From positions 62,001 to 126,000 of the forward strand of contig CAXXIH010000004.1 in assembly GCA_963663365.2 (NCBI GenBank): a stretch of 64,000 nt of DNA, read 5' to 3'. This stretch comes from G963663365 sp963663365. Lineage in GTDB: Bacteria; Hinthialibacterota; Hinthialibacteria; Hinthialibacterales; G963663365. The translations under genes were made by a program, and so were the position numbers. Shown here in pieces: positions 35,785-45,363 of this stretch (position 1 is its first letter; each line of letters starts with the position of its first letter). The notes under the pieces were generated by a model. That model saw only the letters and a program-made list of their open reading frames with translations, was not told where the DNA came from and ran no database searches.

Positions 35785-36999
35785 GTGGTGTTATCGAAAG
35801 GTTGACATTTTGGTGAGATTACCTTAGAATAGAGCATTTCTATCGATAAGGAGAAAGAAATGTCCTATGAAAGGTACAGTTGCCCAAATGAAAACTGCAA
35901 GATGCATGGGCAAGTAGGGGCTGGTAACATCGGTCATCGTTGTTGGTACGGCAAAAACAAGGAACGAGAACTCTTACGCTGCAAGATATGCAAAAAGACA
36001 TTCTCTGCGGAACGGGACACTGCGTTTCATCATTCGAAACTGAGCAAAGAGAAGTTCTGTCAGATTCTTGAATGCTTATGCCAGAAAGCGGGGGTTCGGG
36101 GCACGGCTAGAATCGTCGGAGTGGGTACAAACACTGTACTGAGAGTCATACGCATTGCCGCTGCCCATTTTGAAGCAGTCAGCAGGATTATGATTCGAGA
36201 CATCAATGTCACGGAAGTTCAGATGGACGAATTCTGGAGCTTCATCAAAAAAAAAGAAAAGAACGCCTCCGAAGATGAAATAGAGCAAGGAGAAGCTGGA
36301 GACCGCTATACATACGTGAGTATGGACGCCGCTTCCCGTCTGATCATTTCGATCGCGACAGGAAGACGCATTCAAGAAACGGCGGACACAATGCTTCAGG
36401 CCCTTAAACTCTGCCTTTCCTGCGCCTATGTGACTTGTCTAACTCTGATCCTTTTCACATCGGATGCTTGGGATCAATACTATGTCGGACTCAAGAAAAT
36501 ATTCGGATTTTGGCACAGACCCAGACGTCGTCGTCGGACCGGACGTCGAAGAAATTTTCGGCAGTATATCCCTTGGAACCTCCTCTATGCCACCGTGGAG
36601 AAGATCAAAGACGGGGCCGGCAAAGTGACCCGGGTTATCCGTACTGTCGTGCATGGTTCTTCGGATCTGGTTGAACAGGTGATTCAGGATTCTTCGGTTT
36701 CCAGCACTATCAATACGGCTTTTGTGGAGAGAATCAACGCTACATTTAGAGCTTTTTGTTCTCGACTTGTCCGAAAAAGTTGTAGTTTCTCCAAGAAGAG
36801 CAGTTATCATGATGCTCACATCAAGATCGTGACTGCCTTCTATAACTTTGTGCATCCGCATAGAACTTTGACCGAATCAAATGGCCGAAATACTTCGCCT
36901 GCGATGGAAGCCGGTCTTACGAATCATTGTTGGTCTCTCATGGAACTTTGTAGCTTTCCAGTATCCCGTGCCAGTTGTCAATGATTTGGATACATCACC
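35785..36999 (+). mobile_element. IS1-family-like insertion sequence
   Basis: The element is bounded by imperfect inverted repeats. The left end reads GGTGGTGTTATCGAAAGGTT and the complement of the right end reads GGTGATGTATCCAAATCATT, both continuing into TTGACA. GGTGATG is the usual start of IS1-family ends. The single transposase gene fills the 1.2 kb. A target duplication is not clear. Confidence 0.75.
35860..36984 (+). CDS. IS1-family-like transposase
   Basis: The N-terminus has a zinc-ribbon-like pattern of cysteines (CPNENCKMHG, then CKICKKTF), followed by a helix-turn-helix region (GVRGTARIVGVGTNTVLRVI). The catalytic domain shows the first aspartate in VQMDEFWSF, the second in LFTSDAWDQY and the glutamate in NTAFVERINATFRAF, consistent with a DDE enzyme of the long IS1-like group. 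The frame is open from an ATG preceded by AAGGAGAAAG to a stop 15 bases from the right end, so it may be active. Base use is closer to the neighbouring amidohydrolase than to the host genes. Confidence 0.82.
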   Translation: MSYERYSCPNENCKMHGQVGAGNIGHRCWYGKNKERELLRCKICKKTFSAERDTAFHHSKLSKEKFCQILECLCQKAGVRGTARIVGVGTNTVLRVIRIAAAHFEAVSRIMIRDINVTEVQMDEFWSFIKKKEKNASEDEIEQGEAGDRYTYVSMDAASRLIISIATGRRIQETADTMLQALKLCLSCAYVTCLTLILFTSDAWDQYYVGLKKIFGFWHRPRRRRRTGRRRNFRQYIPWNLLYATVEKIKDGAGKVTRVIRTVVHGSSDLVEQVIQDSSVSSTINTAFVERINATFRAFCSRLVRKSCSFSKKSSYHDAHIKIVTAFYNFVHPHRTLTESNGRNTSPAMEAGLTNHCWSLMELCSFPVSRASCQ

Positions 37000-37062
37000 A
37001 ACGGATCAAGACGGGCTTAAAGCTTATAAAACTTAGATTTGACGCCTATTTTAGCTGGTTTT

Positions 37063-37145
37063 CTGCTCTATCCCCGTCGCCGTCGGCCTCGGCCCTCACC
37101 CTGATTTATAAGGGGGCGAGGCCAGAGGCAGAGGGGATAGAGCAG
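37063..37145. repeat. Long GC-rich inverted repeat
   Basis: Perfect 13-base arms CTGCTCTATCCCC and GGGGATAGAGCAG enclose 57 bases that contain a further imperfect pairing (GCCTCGGCC with GGCCAGAGGC). It lies in the 325-base gap between the IS1-type element and the amidohydrolase remnant. It could be a REP/MITE-like unit; no second copy is in the window. Confidence 0.75.
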
Positions 37146-37309
37146 ATATCTCTATCCCTTGAACCGGAGGCTGAGGTCCTAAATCTTATTTTATAAAGGT
37201 TTCCGATCTCTGAAAGTTATGCCACAACTTTTCGGAAGAACCAAGATGGGCAATGTTTTTGGTCCTCATCTAATAATAAGATGAAACAAAATTTTGGAGA
37301 ATTATTATT

Positions 37310-38696
37310 ATGCTCACCCCCAATGCCTTTGGCAACCATAGGGATAAAACAGCGTTTGTCAACGTAACTGTAATCCCAATGGACAGAGAAGGGTACACGA
37401 CCGGACAAACTATTTTAGTGGAAAATGAGAGAATCTCAAGAGTGGGAAACACAGAAGAGATTCCTGTCCCAACTGATTACCATGTTCATCGACTGCACAA
37501 AACAGTTCATCATGCCTGGTCTTGTTGACAGCCATGTTCACATCATCGGGGATACGCTTTTAAAACCGCTGTTTCCTGCTGATTTAGAATCAGGATTGGC
37601 GGATGAAAAAAGACAACTGCTAGCCTATTTGGCCAACGGTGTCACCACTGTCAGGTCCATGAGCACCCCGCTGCAGACTTATCGCGAAGATAGTGTTTTG
37701 CGCATTCGGGACGAAGTCGCTCGAAGGGAATATCCAGGTCCACGTATTTTCGCAGCCAATAAGATTTTGGACGGAAAGCCTAAAAATTTTCTGGCCGTTG
37801 CCTTTGACACACCGGAAGAAGCTGTGGCCTATGTTCAGGAAACGTATGACAAGGGCTATGATTTGGTGAAAATTTACACAGGGTTGCCCTTGGACCAGTT
37901 TGAAGCCGTCATAGAAAAGGCTCAGGAACTGGGAATTCCTACGGCAGGCCATTTCCCAGTCAGAGTGGACTTCGAGTATGGTCTAAAGAAAGGATTCAAA
38001 AGCATAGAACACCTTTCCGGGTTCGATTTTGCGCTCAGCGAAGAGCCATTGAATGAAGACCCCTTCAAAAATTATCTCACAGGATATGAGTACGCCACGA
38101 AAGAAAAAGTAGACGCATTGGCGGCTATGGTTTCACGCTACGATATTTTTGTCACTCCGAACTTGGTGATCAACGAATTCTTTATCCCTCGATTCGAACG
38201 ATCTTTTATTACCGAAGAAACCGCATCATCTCGCTATCAGTCCGAACTTTTCAAAACGTTCGATGTTGAAAAGACCGGTTTGTTCACGGAATCGTTTTTG
38301 TGCATTTTTGCGCAAACAAAAGGAGTCAGGAAGTATTTGGTAAAAAAACTCCAAGAATTTGGAGTAAAATTGTTAGCTGGAACCGACGCAGGTTTGCCTA
38401 ACGTTGTTCCTGGTTTTTCTCTGCTTACGGAGTTGGAACTTCTCGCAGAGGCTGGATTGACAGCGTATGAAGTGTTAAGAGCCGCCACCATCCATGGCGC
38501 AATGTTTTTTAATAAACATGATGATTTCGGAACGATACGGAAAGGAGCATCCGCCGACTTGCTCCTCCTGGGAGCCAATCCCCTACTGGACATCGTCAAT
38601 TTGCGCAAACAGATTGGCGTTATGACTCGAGGGCAATGGTTCCTTCATGAGGAACTCATGTCAATGCTTGACAGAGAATATCCTATAGTTGATTAG
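37310..38696 (+). pseudogene. Amidohydrolase (imidazolonepropionase-like), frameshifted
   Basis: The gene encodes a metal-dependent amidohydrolase: an N-terminal beta domain (FVNVTVIPMDREG...ILVENERISRVG), the first metal site VDSHVHI, KIYTGLPL, GHFPV, a second histidine in SIEHLSGF, the aspartate in LLAGTDAG and the C-terminal GTIRKGASADLLLL. The first 60 residues are in one frame from the ATG at 37310 (after GGAG) and the rest in another. Deleting one base near 37486 joins DYHV to IDCTKQFIMPGLVDSHVHI. Either the gene is broken or the base is a sequence error. The substrate is not known. Base composition differs from the host genes, suggesting transfer. Confidence 0.8.
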
Positions 38697-38808
38697 ATCG
38701 ACATAAAGCGGCGCGCTCATCAGTTGCAGCCTTTCTCACTTGTTGGTTTTGTCAATCGAAAAATGCAGAGGTCCGACGGCCGAAAAGTGCAGAGGTCAAA
38801 TTTTGAGA

Positions 38809-39035
38809 CAAAACCCAGGCAGATATCGCCAAAGAATTGGGTATCATTTTGGAGCATTGGTGCCAGGCATAAAATCAGAGCATTGGTGCCAGGCATCATT
38901 GGTGCCATTGGTGCCATTGGTGCCAGGCGTCGGAGCATCAAAACCCAGGCAGATATCGCCAAAGAATTGGGTATCAATTATGCCATTATGCCATTGGTGC
39001 CAGGCGTCAGAGCATTGGTGCCAGGCATCGGGGCA
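38809..39035. repeat. REP-like cluster of TTGGTGCCAGGC units between 38-bp direct repeats
   Basis: The motif ATTGGTGCCAGGC occurs five times here, plus two shortened ATTGGTGCC copies. Two 38-base direct repeats (38809-38846 and 38939-38976) lie 130 bases apart. Each can encode KTQADIAKELGI, a helix-turn-helix-like stretch, but in different frames. I read this as the wreck of a REP-associated transposase tail with its repeats. The reverse complement of the unit is at 14805-14846. Confidence 0.6.
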
Positions 39036-39127
39036 AAAAAAAGCTTACAATTATGCCAGGTATGGCAACAAAAAGGTTAATATCCGGATAAAATACGGAT
39101 TGGATTTGCAGAAATTTGGGTAGGAGT

Positions 39128-41560
39128 CCAGCAGAAGACTAAAAACGGCATTAAAATACAAAAAATGGTGAAATGTAGACAGAGTATAATTGTAGTAGAG
39201 AAAAGCAAACAGTAGCAGATAAAAGCAAAAGCTTATTACACGGGCTTATTACACGGGGAAGGACCGTTGCTGGCTGAGTTCGAAACGTGCCTGCACGCTC
39301 CACGCCTATATCTTGACGCTATGTCGAACAAGTAGGCAAGGCGCCCGTCCAAATCCGGCTATTACTAGGAGACTTCAATTTGGTCAAAATCAATGCTCGT
39401 TTCCGTTTATGTTTGTCCTGCAGAAGCCGGCCAGATACGCTTTCCATTGTAAATCCTGTTTGGCAATGTGGTCTGCGATCATTTCGCGGTAGGTCTTTTT
39501 TCATTCTTGCGCAGCCAGTGGCCTAGCCATCGGAGTACATATTATGGAAATCTGGCGACGTTCGATCAATTGTTCGGCCTGCTCGGCATGAGCATTATAG
39601 CGGATGACTCCAGTCGGGGGCGGCATTTTGATCCGGACTGTCATACTGCTACTGTTGCGCTAACATGTTCATAGCTTGTATGTTGTCTTTTTCAGCGGCT
39701 CTTGATTGCCTGTGAGCTGATCTGGCCCTCAGTGCTGAGCAAGACGCTCACCCCACGAGCGTCTCGGGATCGGCCTTGTCTTCTTGAGTACCTGTCATCA
39801 CCTTGGGTTTCATCTTTTTCCACTAAGCTCGGCCGCATGAAACTCGGCCAGCGATTGATAGCTTTATCGAAGGTCGGCAGCGAGCAAAATGATTCCCAAT
39901 CCGCCTGCGTTAGACAGCCAGCATCCGGTTTGGCTCCGGCTATATTGCTTTTGAGCCAGCTAATCCCAGGACTATCACTTATCCCCCGGCAAAATCATCA
40001 GTGCCCTTGACTCCGCTACTCGCGGATATTGCAGCGATCTTCATCTCCCTGGGCATAGATTTTCGCCGGCCAAGCTTATGGCCCTGTTCGGTCGCATGAC
40101 ATAATGGAATCGGTGGCTAATAAGCCACCGCTAAAATCTATTCGTCCCAGTTCAGCCAGTTATCACCGACGGTATCGGACAAGATAGGTTTTCCTGCCGG
40201 GCGGCTAACTGCAAAAATTGGTCGTATTTTGCCCTGCCGCTCCAGGATATTAAGCTGGATGTCCTCGATATCCAGAGGATAGCGAGTCATATTCCAGGCC
40301 TCCAGGTACCATGTTAGGTAGAAGATGCGCTATGAATCGGCGCCCCATTGGTCGCTTCACAGCAGAACCAATCGTCGCTTCCCAAGAAGAACGCTGCCGC
40401 CAGTAGCGCGGTTGCTGCGGCTTGATTCCATTCCATAATTATCGAGCGAGGCATATAATTTGCGAAGTCTGGCGATAACCAGTTGCTCTCTCTCCGCCTC
40501 GCTCAAGTTCATCAAGGCCAGAATCGCTTGGGTTACCGCGGTCCTACCAGAGATGATGATATAATCGCCCACCGTTCCGTCCGAATCATGGCTACAGCAT
40601 TCGATGGCTGATCGATCAATTCTTCGAGAAGCAGTGATCAAAGAATGCTCTGCAGCACGTTTTGCCAGTTGATCATTCCGTGGTCCAGGCGAATATCGCT
40701 ACTGCGGCTTGTTTTTCTATGGTCACCAATTCACCCGGTATATGCTCGGTAGCATAATAAGGATGGCATATGACTCTAAGCTGCGAAAATGATTTTGCAC
40801 CTGACTAAGCGCGGATATTGGCTTCGTTGATCGGCCTTCGCCGTTGCCGTTGAATGAAGCTTGTGCATACTTTCGGCGGACAAACGAAAAATTCTACCCA
40901 GGCCGATCAGCTTCGGATCGCGTTCCAATAATTCCGTCAATAAATTATAAAGCTGTTTTCGCTCATCGTCGGAGGGCAGATAGATTCCGTCCGGGTTGGA
41001 GAGCGGTCGTGCGAAGGCTATTTCCTCCGGTTGGTGGATATAGGCCATTCCAATACGGCAATCGATATGTTTACAAATTCCAGAACCGATCGACAAGGGC
41101 ACGAACAATTTGCTGGAGACGATGTCGCCTGCCGGTATCGCAGACCACGCTAACCCGATACGGCTCCATAGCTACTACCTTCGACTCCGAGCCGTGATCG
41201 TCGTCCCCCGGGAGATGATCTGCAAGCACGAGCTCCACAGCCGATATTGTAGATTTTCTCCTCTTTCATAAGATGCCGTGGTGGCGTGTTGGCGAATCCA
41301 ATCTTGGGTGATTTTGGCGATTGGTCGATCAGGATGGCACTTGGCTTATCTATCGGCTTTTAGCCCGATAATAACTGAATTACAGAATAGCGGCACCGGG
41401 ATTAAATAACGTTGCCGTCAGTTGGCGATAGCAATTAGATAGGAAGATGCTCGTACTGTACCATCTACTTTGCTATCCTTGTCCGGCTCACTATCAGGAT
41501 TATCTACTTTGGTATTGCAAACTATCCATTATAACCGTTCCTAGAGGATGTAAAAAATCT
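39128..41560. other. Decayed region with gene fragments, no intact gene
   Basis: About 2.4 kb carry no convincing intact gene. Short protein-like stretches appear on the minus strand: 40138-40290 (50 residues including YPLDIEDIQLNILERQGK), 40357-40641 (including ALMNLSEAEREQLVIARLRK) and 40776-41108 (including LPSDDERKQLYNLLTELL). They lie in changing frames separated by stops and may be parts of one or more old host-like genes. I could not assign a family. The first 110 bases are A-rich and featureless. Confidence 0.5.
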
Positions 41561-41700
41561 AAAGATTAATTAGCATCCACGGTTGTCGAACAGTGTTACA
41601 ACCGATTACCGCTGAGGAATCTCGCCCCAGTCACGAGTGAGAGGCCGAACACGTCCCAGAGGTGGAGTCACCACCAGGAGGTGCTCGCCGAGGGCGAAGC
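41560..41700 (-). ncRNA. Possible TnpB guide-RNA scaffold and element right end
   Basis: TnpB proteins are guided by an RNA whose scaffold overlaps the 3' end of tnpB and whose guide is the flanking DNA. Here the tnpB tail encodes an unnatural Gly/Pro/Ser/Thr-rich end while the DNA can form hairpins, for example GGTGG paired with CCACC around TGACT. The sequence then runs on past the stop in a structured GC-rich stretch to about 41590. The exact right end and guide boundary cannot be fixed from one copy. Confidence 0.35.
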
Positions 41701-43103
41701 CCAACTCGTTTTTCCCTGTTAGAGACGGCATTGACAAACAACCTCCAGAGAGCCCACACGTGCCGATGTCTATGCTCTGCTATCCATCGGGCGTTCTTGG
41801 CAGGAGGCCGTTCGGAGAACCTAAGTCCTCTTCGCGCCAGTACCAAACTGGCAGCGATATGAACAGAAATTCCATACATCTTGGAGAATTTATATCTGCC
41901 GATAATACTAGAAAAATCCGGTCTCTTTTCGATTAGTTCGACTCCCTCTCTGGCGGTTTGAGAGTGCATCAAACTGTGAAATTTCCTGTAGGCAAAATAA
42001 CTGAGCATCCGGCGATAGCCACTATGTTGTTCTTCAAAGCGATTTTTCTTTTTGGAAAAATCGAGCGCTTCAATGACAATGGGCTTTTCTTGTTTTTTGG
42101 CATAGTCGACGATTTGTTTGACTGCTTCTGCCAGAGTGGCAGTGACTTGGTGCGAAGAGCGATCCTGAATAGGGGTGGCGATGGTTGCGTAGTTGATCAG
42201 ATTGCCATGGCGATTGATTTCTGCCCAGGCTAGGTGAGCCTTGTTCAAGTCCACCCCAATCGCCCCCAGGGCTTTTCGAGTACGTTTAGGCACCGGCGGG
42301 GATTCGGTAGTCAGATGCAAATACCACCCGTTGTCTCGTCGCACAAAACGATAGTTTATAGCTCGCCCTTGTTGTAGTGAAGCGTTGATTACCTGCTGAC
42401 CATAGCTGAACTGAACCGGAATTTTCACATATTGACCGTATTTTTTCGACAGGGACGGAAGAACCCGCACTTGTAGTTTTTCCGGCAGTAATTGACAATT
42501 TTGATTGCCCAATTTCTCATCTTTTGAGCCGATGAAGAAAAAGCGGTTGGAGCGTCGTTTGCGAAACTCTTCTCGCCATTGCTCATGGCTCTTATAGTCA
42601 TTGGCTCGCAAATTGAATTGCGCTCTGAATAATTTCTTTCCCCCCAGACAAATGCTGGGTTTACCTTTCTCCAGTCTGGCTATTCTCGCTTCTAGCTTGC
42701 TCAACTTGCGTTTCTTGTGGTGTATTTGCCAGCGCAGTGTTTCCTTTTCCGACTTTTTCCCCTCTCTCTGCTCCTTCTTCGTTTGCTTGAGCTTTTTGAT
42801 CAGTGCTTTGATCGTTTTCTTCAGACTTCTGAGACGCTCTTTGCTGTCGCGTATATTTTTTTGGTGCAATTCCTCGGTAGCCTTGATCAGTCCTTTCACT
42901 TCTGAACAAAGAGAATTGAACTGACGCGCTGTTAAACCATATTTGGCTATGTATTGTTTTTTGACTGTTTTTTCCTCTACACCTTTCAACAGAGCTTTCA
43001 AGCATTTGCCTCGCAGGTGACCTATATATTCCCCCGTTTTTTCCAAAAACTCTATAACCGATTCTTCTGTAATTTTGGTTTGGATAGTCACTTGCATCGC
43101 CAA
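41631..43103 (-). CDS. tnpB: TnpB-related RuvC-like protein of an IS607-type element
   Basis: This 490-aa protein belongs to the IS605 OrfB/TnpB superfamily of RNA-guided nucleases. The RuvC-I aspartate is in GAIGVDLNKAHLAWAE and the RuvC-II glutamate in PIVIEALDFSKKK. The usual four-cysteine zinc finger and the C-terminal DxNAA motif are not found. In their place is KMYGISVHIAASLVLARRG, the form typical of what databases call TnpB-related proteins. Whether it still cuts DNA is open. The N-terminal third is a long Lys/Glu-rich coiled coil (about residues 80-150). It lies downstream of an IS607-type recombinase on the same strand, separated by a family A repeat. Confidence 0.85.
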   Translation of the reverse strand: MAMQVTIQTKITEESVIEFLEKTGEYIGHLRGKCLKALLKGVEEKTVKKQYIAKYGLTARQFNSLCSEVKGLIKATEELHQKNIRDSKERLRSLKKTIKALIKKLKQTKKEQREGKKSEKETLRWQIHHKKRKLSKLEARIARLEKGKPSICLGGKKLFRAQFNLRANDYKSHEQWREEFRKRRSNRFFFIGSKDEKLGNQNCQLLPEKLQVRVLPSLSKKYGQYVKIPVQFSYGQQVINASLQQGRAINYRFVRRDNGWYLHLTTESPPVPKRTRKALGAIGVDLNKAHLAWAEINRHGNLINYATIATPIQDRSSHQVTATLAEAVKQIVDYAKKQEKPIVIEALDFSKKKNRFEEQHSGYRRMLSYFAYRKFHSLMHSQTAREGVELIEKRPDFSSIIGRYKFSKMYGISVHIAASLVLARRGLRFSERPPAKNARWIAEHRHRHVWALWRLFVNAVSNREKRVGLRPRRAPPGGDSTSGTCSASHS

Positions 43104-43156
43104 TGCCTTTTCTCTTCAGAGGGCTTTTGTTGTATTACGTATCAAATACAATGCTG

Positions 43157-43314
43157 AGGAGCCGGAAAGAAATAACTTACCCATTTGGTTTGCCCTTTTG
43201 CTCCCTGGCTGCGTCGCTCCTCAATTACAGAACTAAGGCTATGCGCATTCGTCGCTCCTTGCCAGGAAACAAAATTGCTAAACCAACTGACCAAGTTATT
43301 TCTTTCCGGCTCCT
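43157..43314. repeat. Family A repeat, full copy between tnpB and tnpA
   Basis: A 158-base copy runs from AGGAGCCGGAAAGAAATAAC to the inverted TTCTTTCCGGCTCCT, nearly identical to 18815-18974. It sits in the 424-base gap between the IS607 recombinase and tnpB, which in most IS607 elements are adjacent or overlapping. Confidence 0.92.
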
Positions 43315-43527
43315 GAATTTTTCCGTTTGTTTCCCTCTTCGCCGACACTCAATTTGGCAGTTATTCATAAATTTTAATGTTCATTAATTTTATTACGGCT
43401 CAAATAATTTTTCATAACTTCAAGACATAACTTAAGAATAACTCATTTTGCAGTTTTTGTCAACTAGAATTTGCAGTTTTTTTACTGTTATGATACTGAA
43501 TGATATAATTTATTTATTAACAACAGG

Positions 43528-44118
43528 TTAGTTCTGGACGATCAGTTTGCTTTCTCGATTTTTATGAGATCTTTTGCCGTAAATTTTACTGCAGTACACT
43601 GTCATGATCATTATCACATCTTCAACCAATTGCTCTTCGAAACTTTTAGACGGGGTCTCGCCTACTTCTACTATTTCCACTCCTCTCCATTCACACAATT
43701 GATTAAATATCTCGAAACCAAATCGCATCAGGCGGTCTTTAAAATTGACCACTATTCGCCTTACTTTTCCCTGTATCACCTTCGCTATCAGCTTGCGTAA
43801 TCCTTTTTTCCGATAATTCATTCCCGAACCGATTTCCTCAATCACTTCCACATTTTCTAGTTGCTGTTCATCACAAAATTTTTTGAGTTTGCGCGTCTGA
43901 CGCTTAAGATCAGAAGACTGATCGTGGCTGCTTACTCTACTGTAAATCACGGTCTCCTTTTCTTCGTCTTCTTCTCCTGCAATTTCTTCCCAATAAAATC
44001 GCCGATGTCCTCCGCGAGTTCTTTTCATTTTAAACATGCCTTCTTCGGCCCAGTTTCTTATAGTCTGACACGTTACGCCATACAACTCCGCTATTTTTCC
44101 TATCGATACCCAACTCAT
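43528..44118 (-). CDS. tnpA: IS607-family serine recombinase (TnpA)
   Basis: The N-terminal 50 residues form a MerR-like helix-turn-helix (IGKIAELYGVTCQTIRNWAEEG, then GHRRFY). It is followed by a small serine-resolvase domain with the catalytic serine in VIYSRVSSHDQ and the arginines in VNFKDRLMRFG. DNA-binding domain first and catalytic domain second is the hallmark of IS607 transposases. The length of 196 aa is normal and the frame is intact. The gene precedes tnpB on the same strand. The left end of the element was not located; it should lie between 44119 and 44400. Confidence 0.9.
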   Translation of the reverse strand: MSWVSIGKIAELYGVTCQTIRNWAEEGMFKMKRTRGGHRRFYWEEIAGEEDEEKETVIYSRVSSHDQSSDLKRQTRKLKKFCDEQQLENVEVIEEIGSGMNYRKKGLRKLIAKVIQGKVRRIVVNFKDRLMRFGFEIFNQLCEWRGVEIVEVGETPSKSFEEQLVEDVIMIMTVYCSKIYGKRSHKNRESKLIVQN

Positions 44119-44193
44119 CTTTTCAATCCTCGTAATTTGACAATATCATGTTTCTCGCAAAATCCAAATTTTACCACGAAGGTCATGAAGATT

Positions 44194-44273
44194 GAACCAC
44201 GAATGGAAACACAAATTATTAGAGAATTGTTTTTTTTCAGTCATTCGTGTCCATTGGTGTTCATTCGTGGTTC
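44194..44273. repeat. 80-bp inverted repeat with GAACCACGAATG ends
   Basis: GAACCACGAATGGAAACACA at the left is mirrored by GTCCATTGGTGTTCATTCGTGGTTC at the right. Half copies occur at 4034 and 14856. Palindromes of this type recur in many environmental bacterial genomes; their function is unknown. The adjoining stretch 44135-44176 resembles 10896-10937. Confidence 0.75.
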
Positions 44274-44522
44274 GGTAAATATGACATTGTCGAGTTAAAT
44301 TGCATTCTTTTATTTTTGTTATCATGGATAATTGTAACCGCTTTTGGAGCTTTATGCTACAAAAATTTTAGATTTTTTTTATTTGATGCCTGCAGTCGCC
44401 AACCCTGATTGCTAGTTTGAAATATGCATAAAATTTGGAATACTTCTTGCGGAATGTGCTAGATGGCCGAAAAACAAAGTGAGTAACGCCATTTTGGCAT
44501 ATAAAACGCAAGGAGTATGGTC

Positions 44523-45362
44523 ATGAAAGCAGATCCAGATGTCGTAATAACCACAATTTATGTAGTCATCGACACGATATGTCAAAAAATGTTGTCTACA
44601 CCTCCTCAAAAACAAAAGATGGCGGATGCCGAAATAGTGACCATTGCCATCTGTTCGGCGCTATTTTTCAATAGCAATCACGAAAAAGCACTTGTTTGGC
44701 TGCATATCAGCGGCTATTTTCCGCAAGTATTGAGCCTATCTCGTTTCAACAGAAGAGTACACCGCATGAAATATTTCATCGAGTACTGCTTTGAAAGCAT
44801 CAGCGAAATCTTTCTCAGCGGCGATCTGTATATCGAAGATTCGATGCCGTTGCCGGTATGCAAGCGAGCGCGAGCCTCGCGCAACAAAAAAGTGCGTGGA
44901 CGACAATACTACGGCTATTGCGTGGCGAAAAAGGAAAAATTCTTTGGATTCCGGCTTCATTTGATCGTCGATCGTGATGGTGTGCCGGTCTCACTGGCAA
45001 TTTTACCAGGCGCTTACCACGATCTAACGCCGTTATACGAAATAACCTCGCCTCTGCCACAAGCGGCTACGGTAATCGGCGATAAAGCCTTCAATTGTCA
45101 ACTAGTCGAATCAGAACTCGCCGAGATGGGCGTCTTTTTGGTGCCAAAACGGCGCAAGAACATGAAAAAACAGTGGCCGCTGTTCCAAGAACGTTTTATT
45201 CTTTGCCGCCGGCGTCAAATCGAAACATCGTTTAGCATACTCAGCGAAGTCATGAGCGCCGATCGCTTCAAAGCCAGGACGTTGGACGGTTTGATGATCA
45301 AAACCTATTCGGCGGTTTTGGCTCTAGTTTTCTACCTCAAAACCGACCAGTGTGCAGCGTAG
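44523..45362 (+). CDS. IS982-family DDE transposase
   Basis: The protein matches IS982 transposases: an N-terminal helical region, the block SLSRFNRRVHRM, and the first catalytic aspartate in IEDSMPLPVCKRARA. The conserved YYGYCVAKKEKFFGFRLHL follows, then the second aspartate in VIGDKAFN, KRRKNMK, and the glutamate in RRRQIETSFS. Length 279 aa is near the family norm and all DDE residues are present, so it is probably functional. I chose the ATG at 44523 because AAGGAG lies eight bases before it; the ATG at 44517 is too close. It is convergent with iscB, the two stops being one base apart. Confidence 0.9.
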   Translation: MKADPDVVITTIYVVIDTICQKMLSTPPQKQKMADAEIVTIAICSALFFNSNHEKALVWLHISGYFPQVLSLSRFNRRVHRMKYFIEYCFESISEIFLSGDLYIEDSMPLPVCKRARASRNKKVRGRQYYGYCVAKKEKFFGFRLHLIVDRDGVPVSLAILPGAYHDLTPLYEITSPLPQAATVIGDKAFNCQLVESELAEMGVFLVPKRRKNMKKQWPLFQERFILCRRRQIETSFSILSEVMSADRFKARTLDGLMIKTYSAVLALVFYLKTDQCAA

Positions 45363-45363
45363 G

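Noticed and set aside
43157..43314. Family A repeat as an IS607 end
   Set aside because: The same sequence occurs at six or more unrelated places in the window, so it is an independent repeat.
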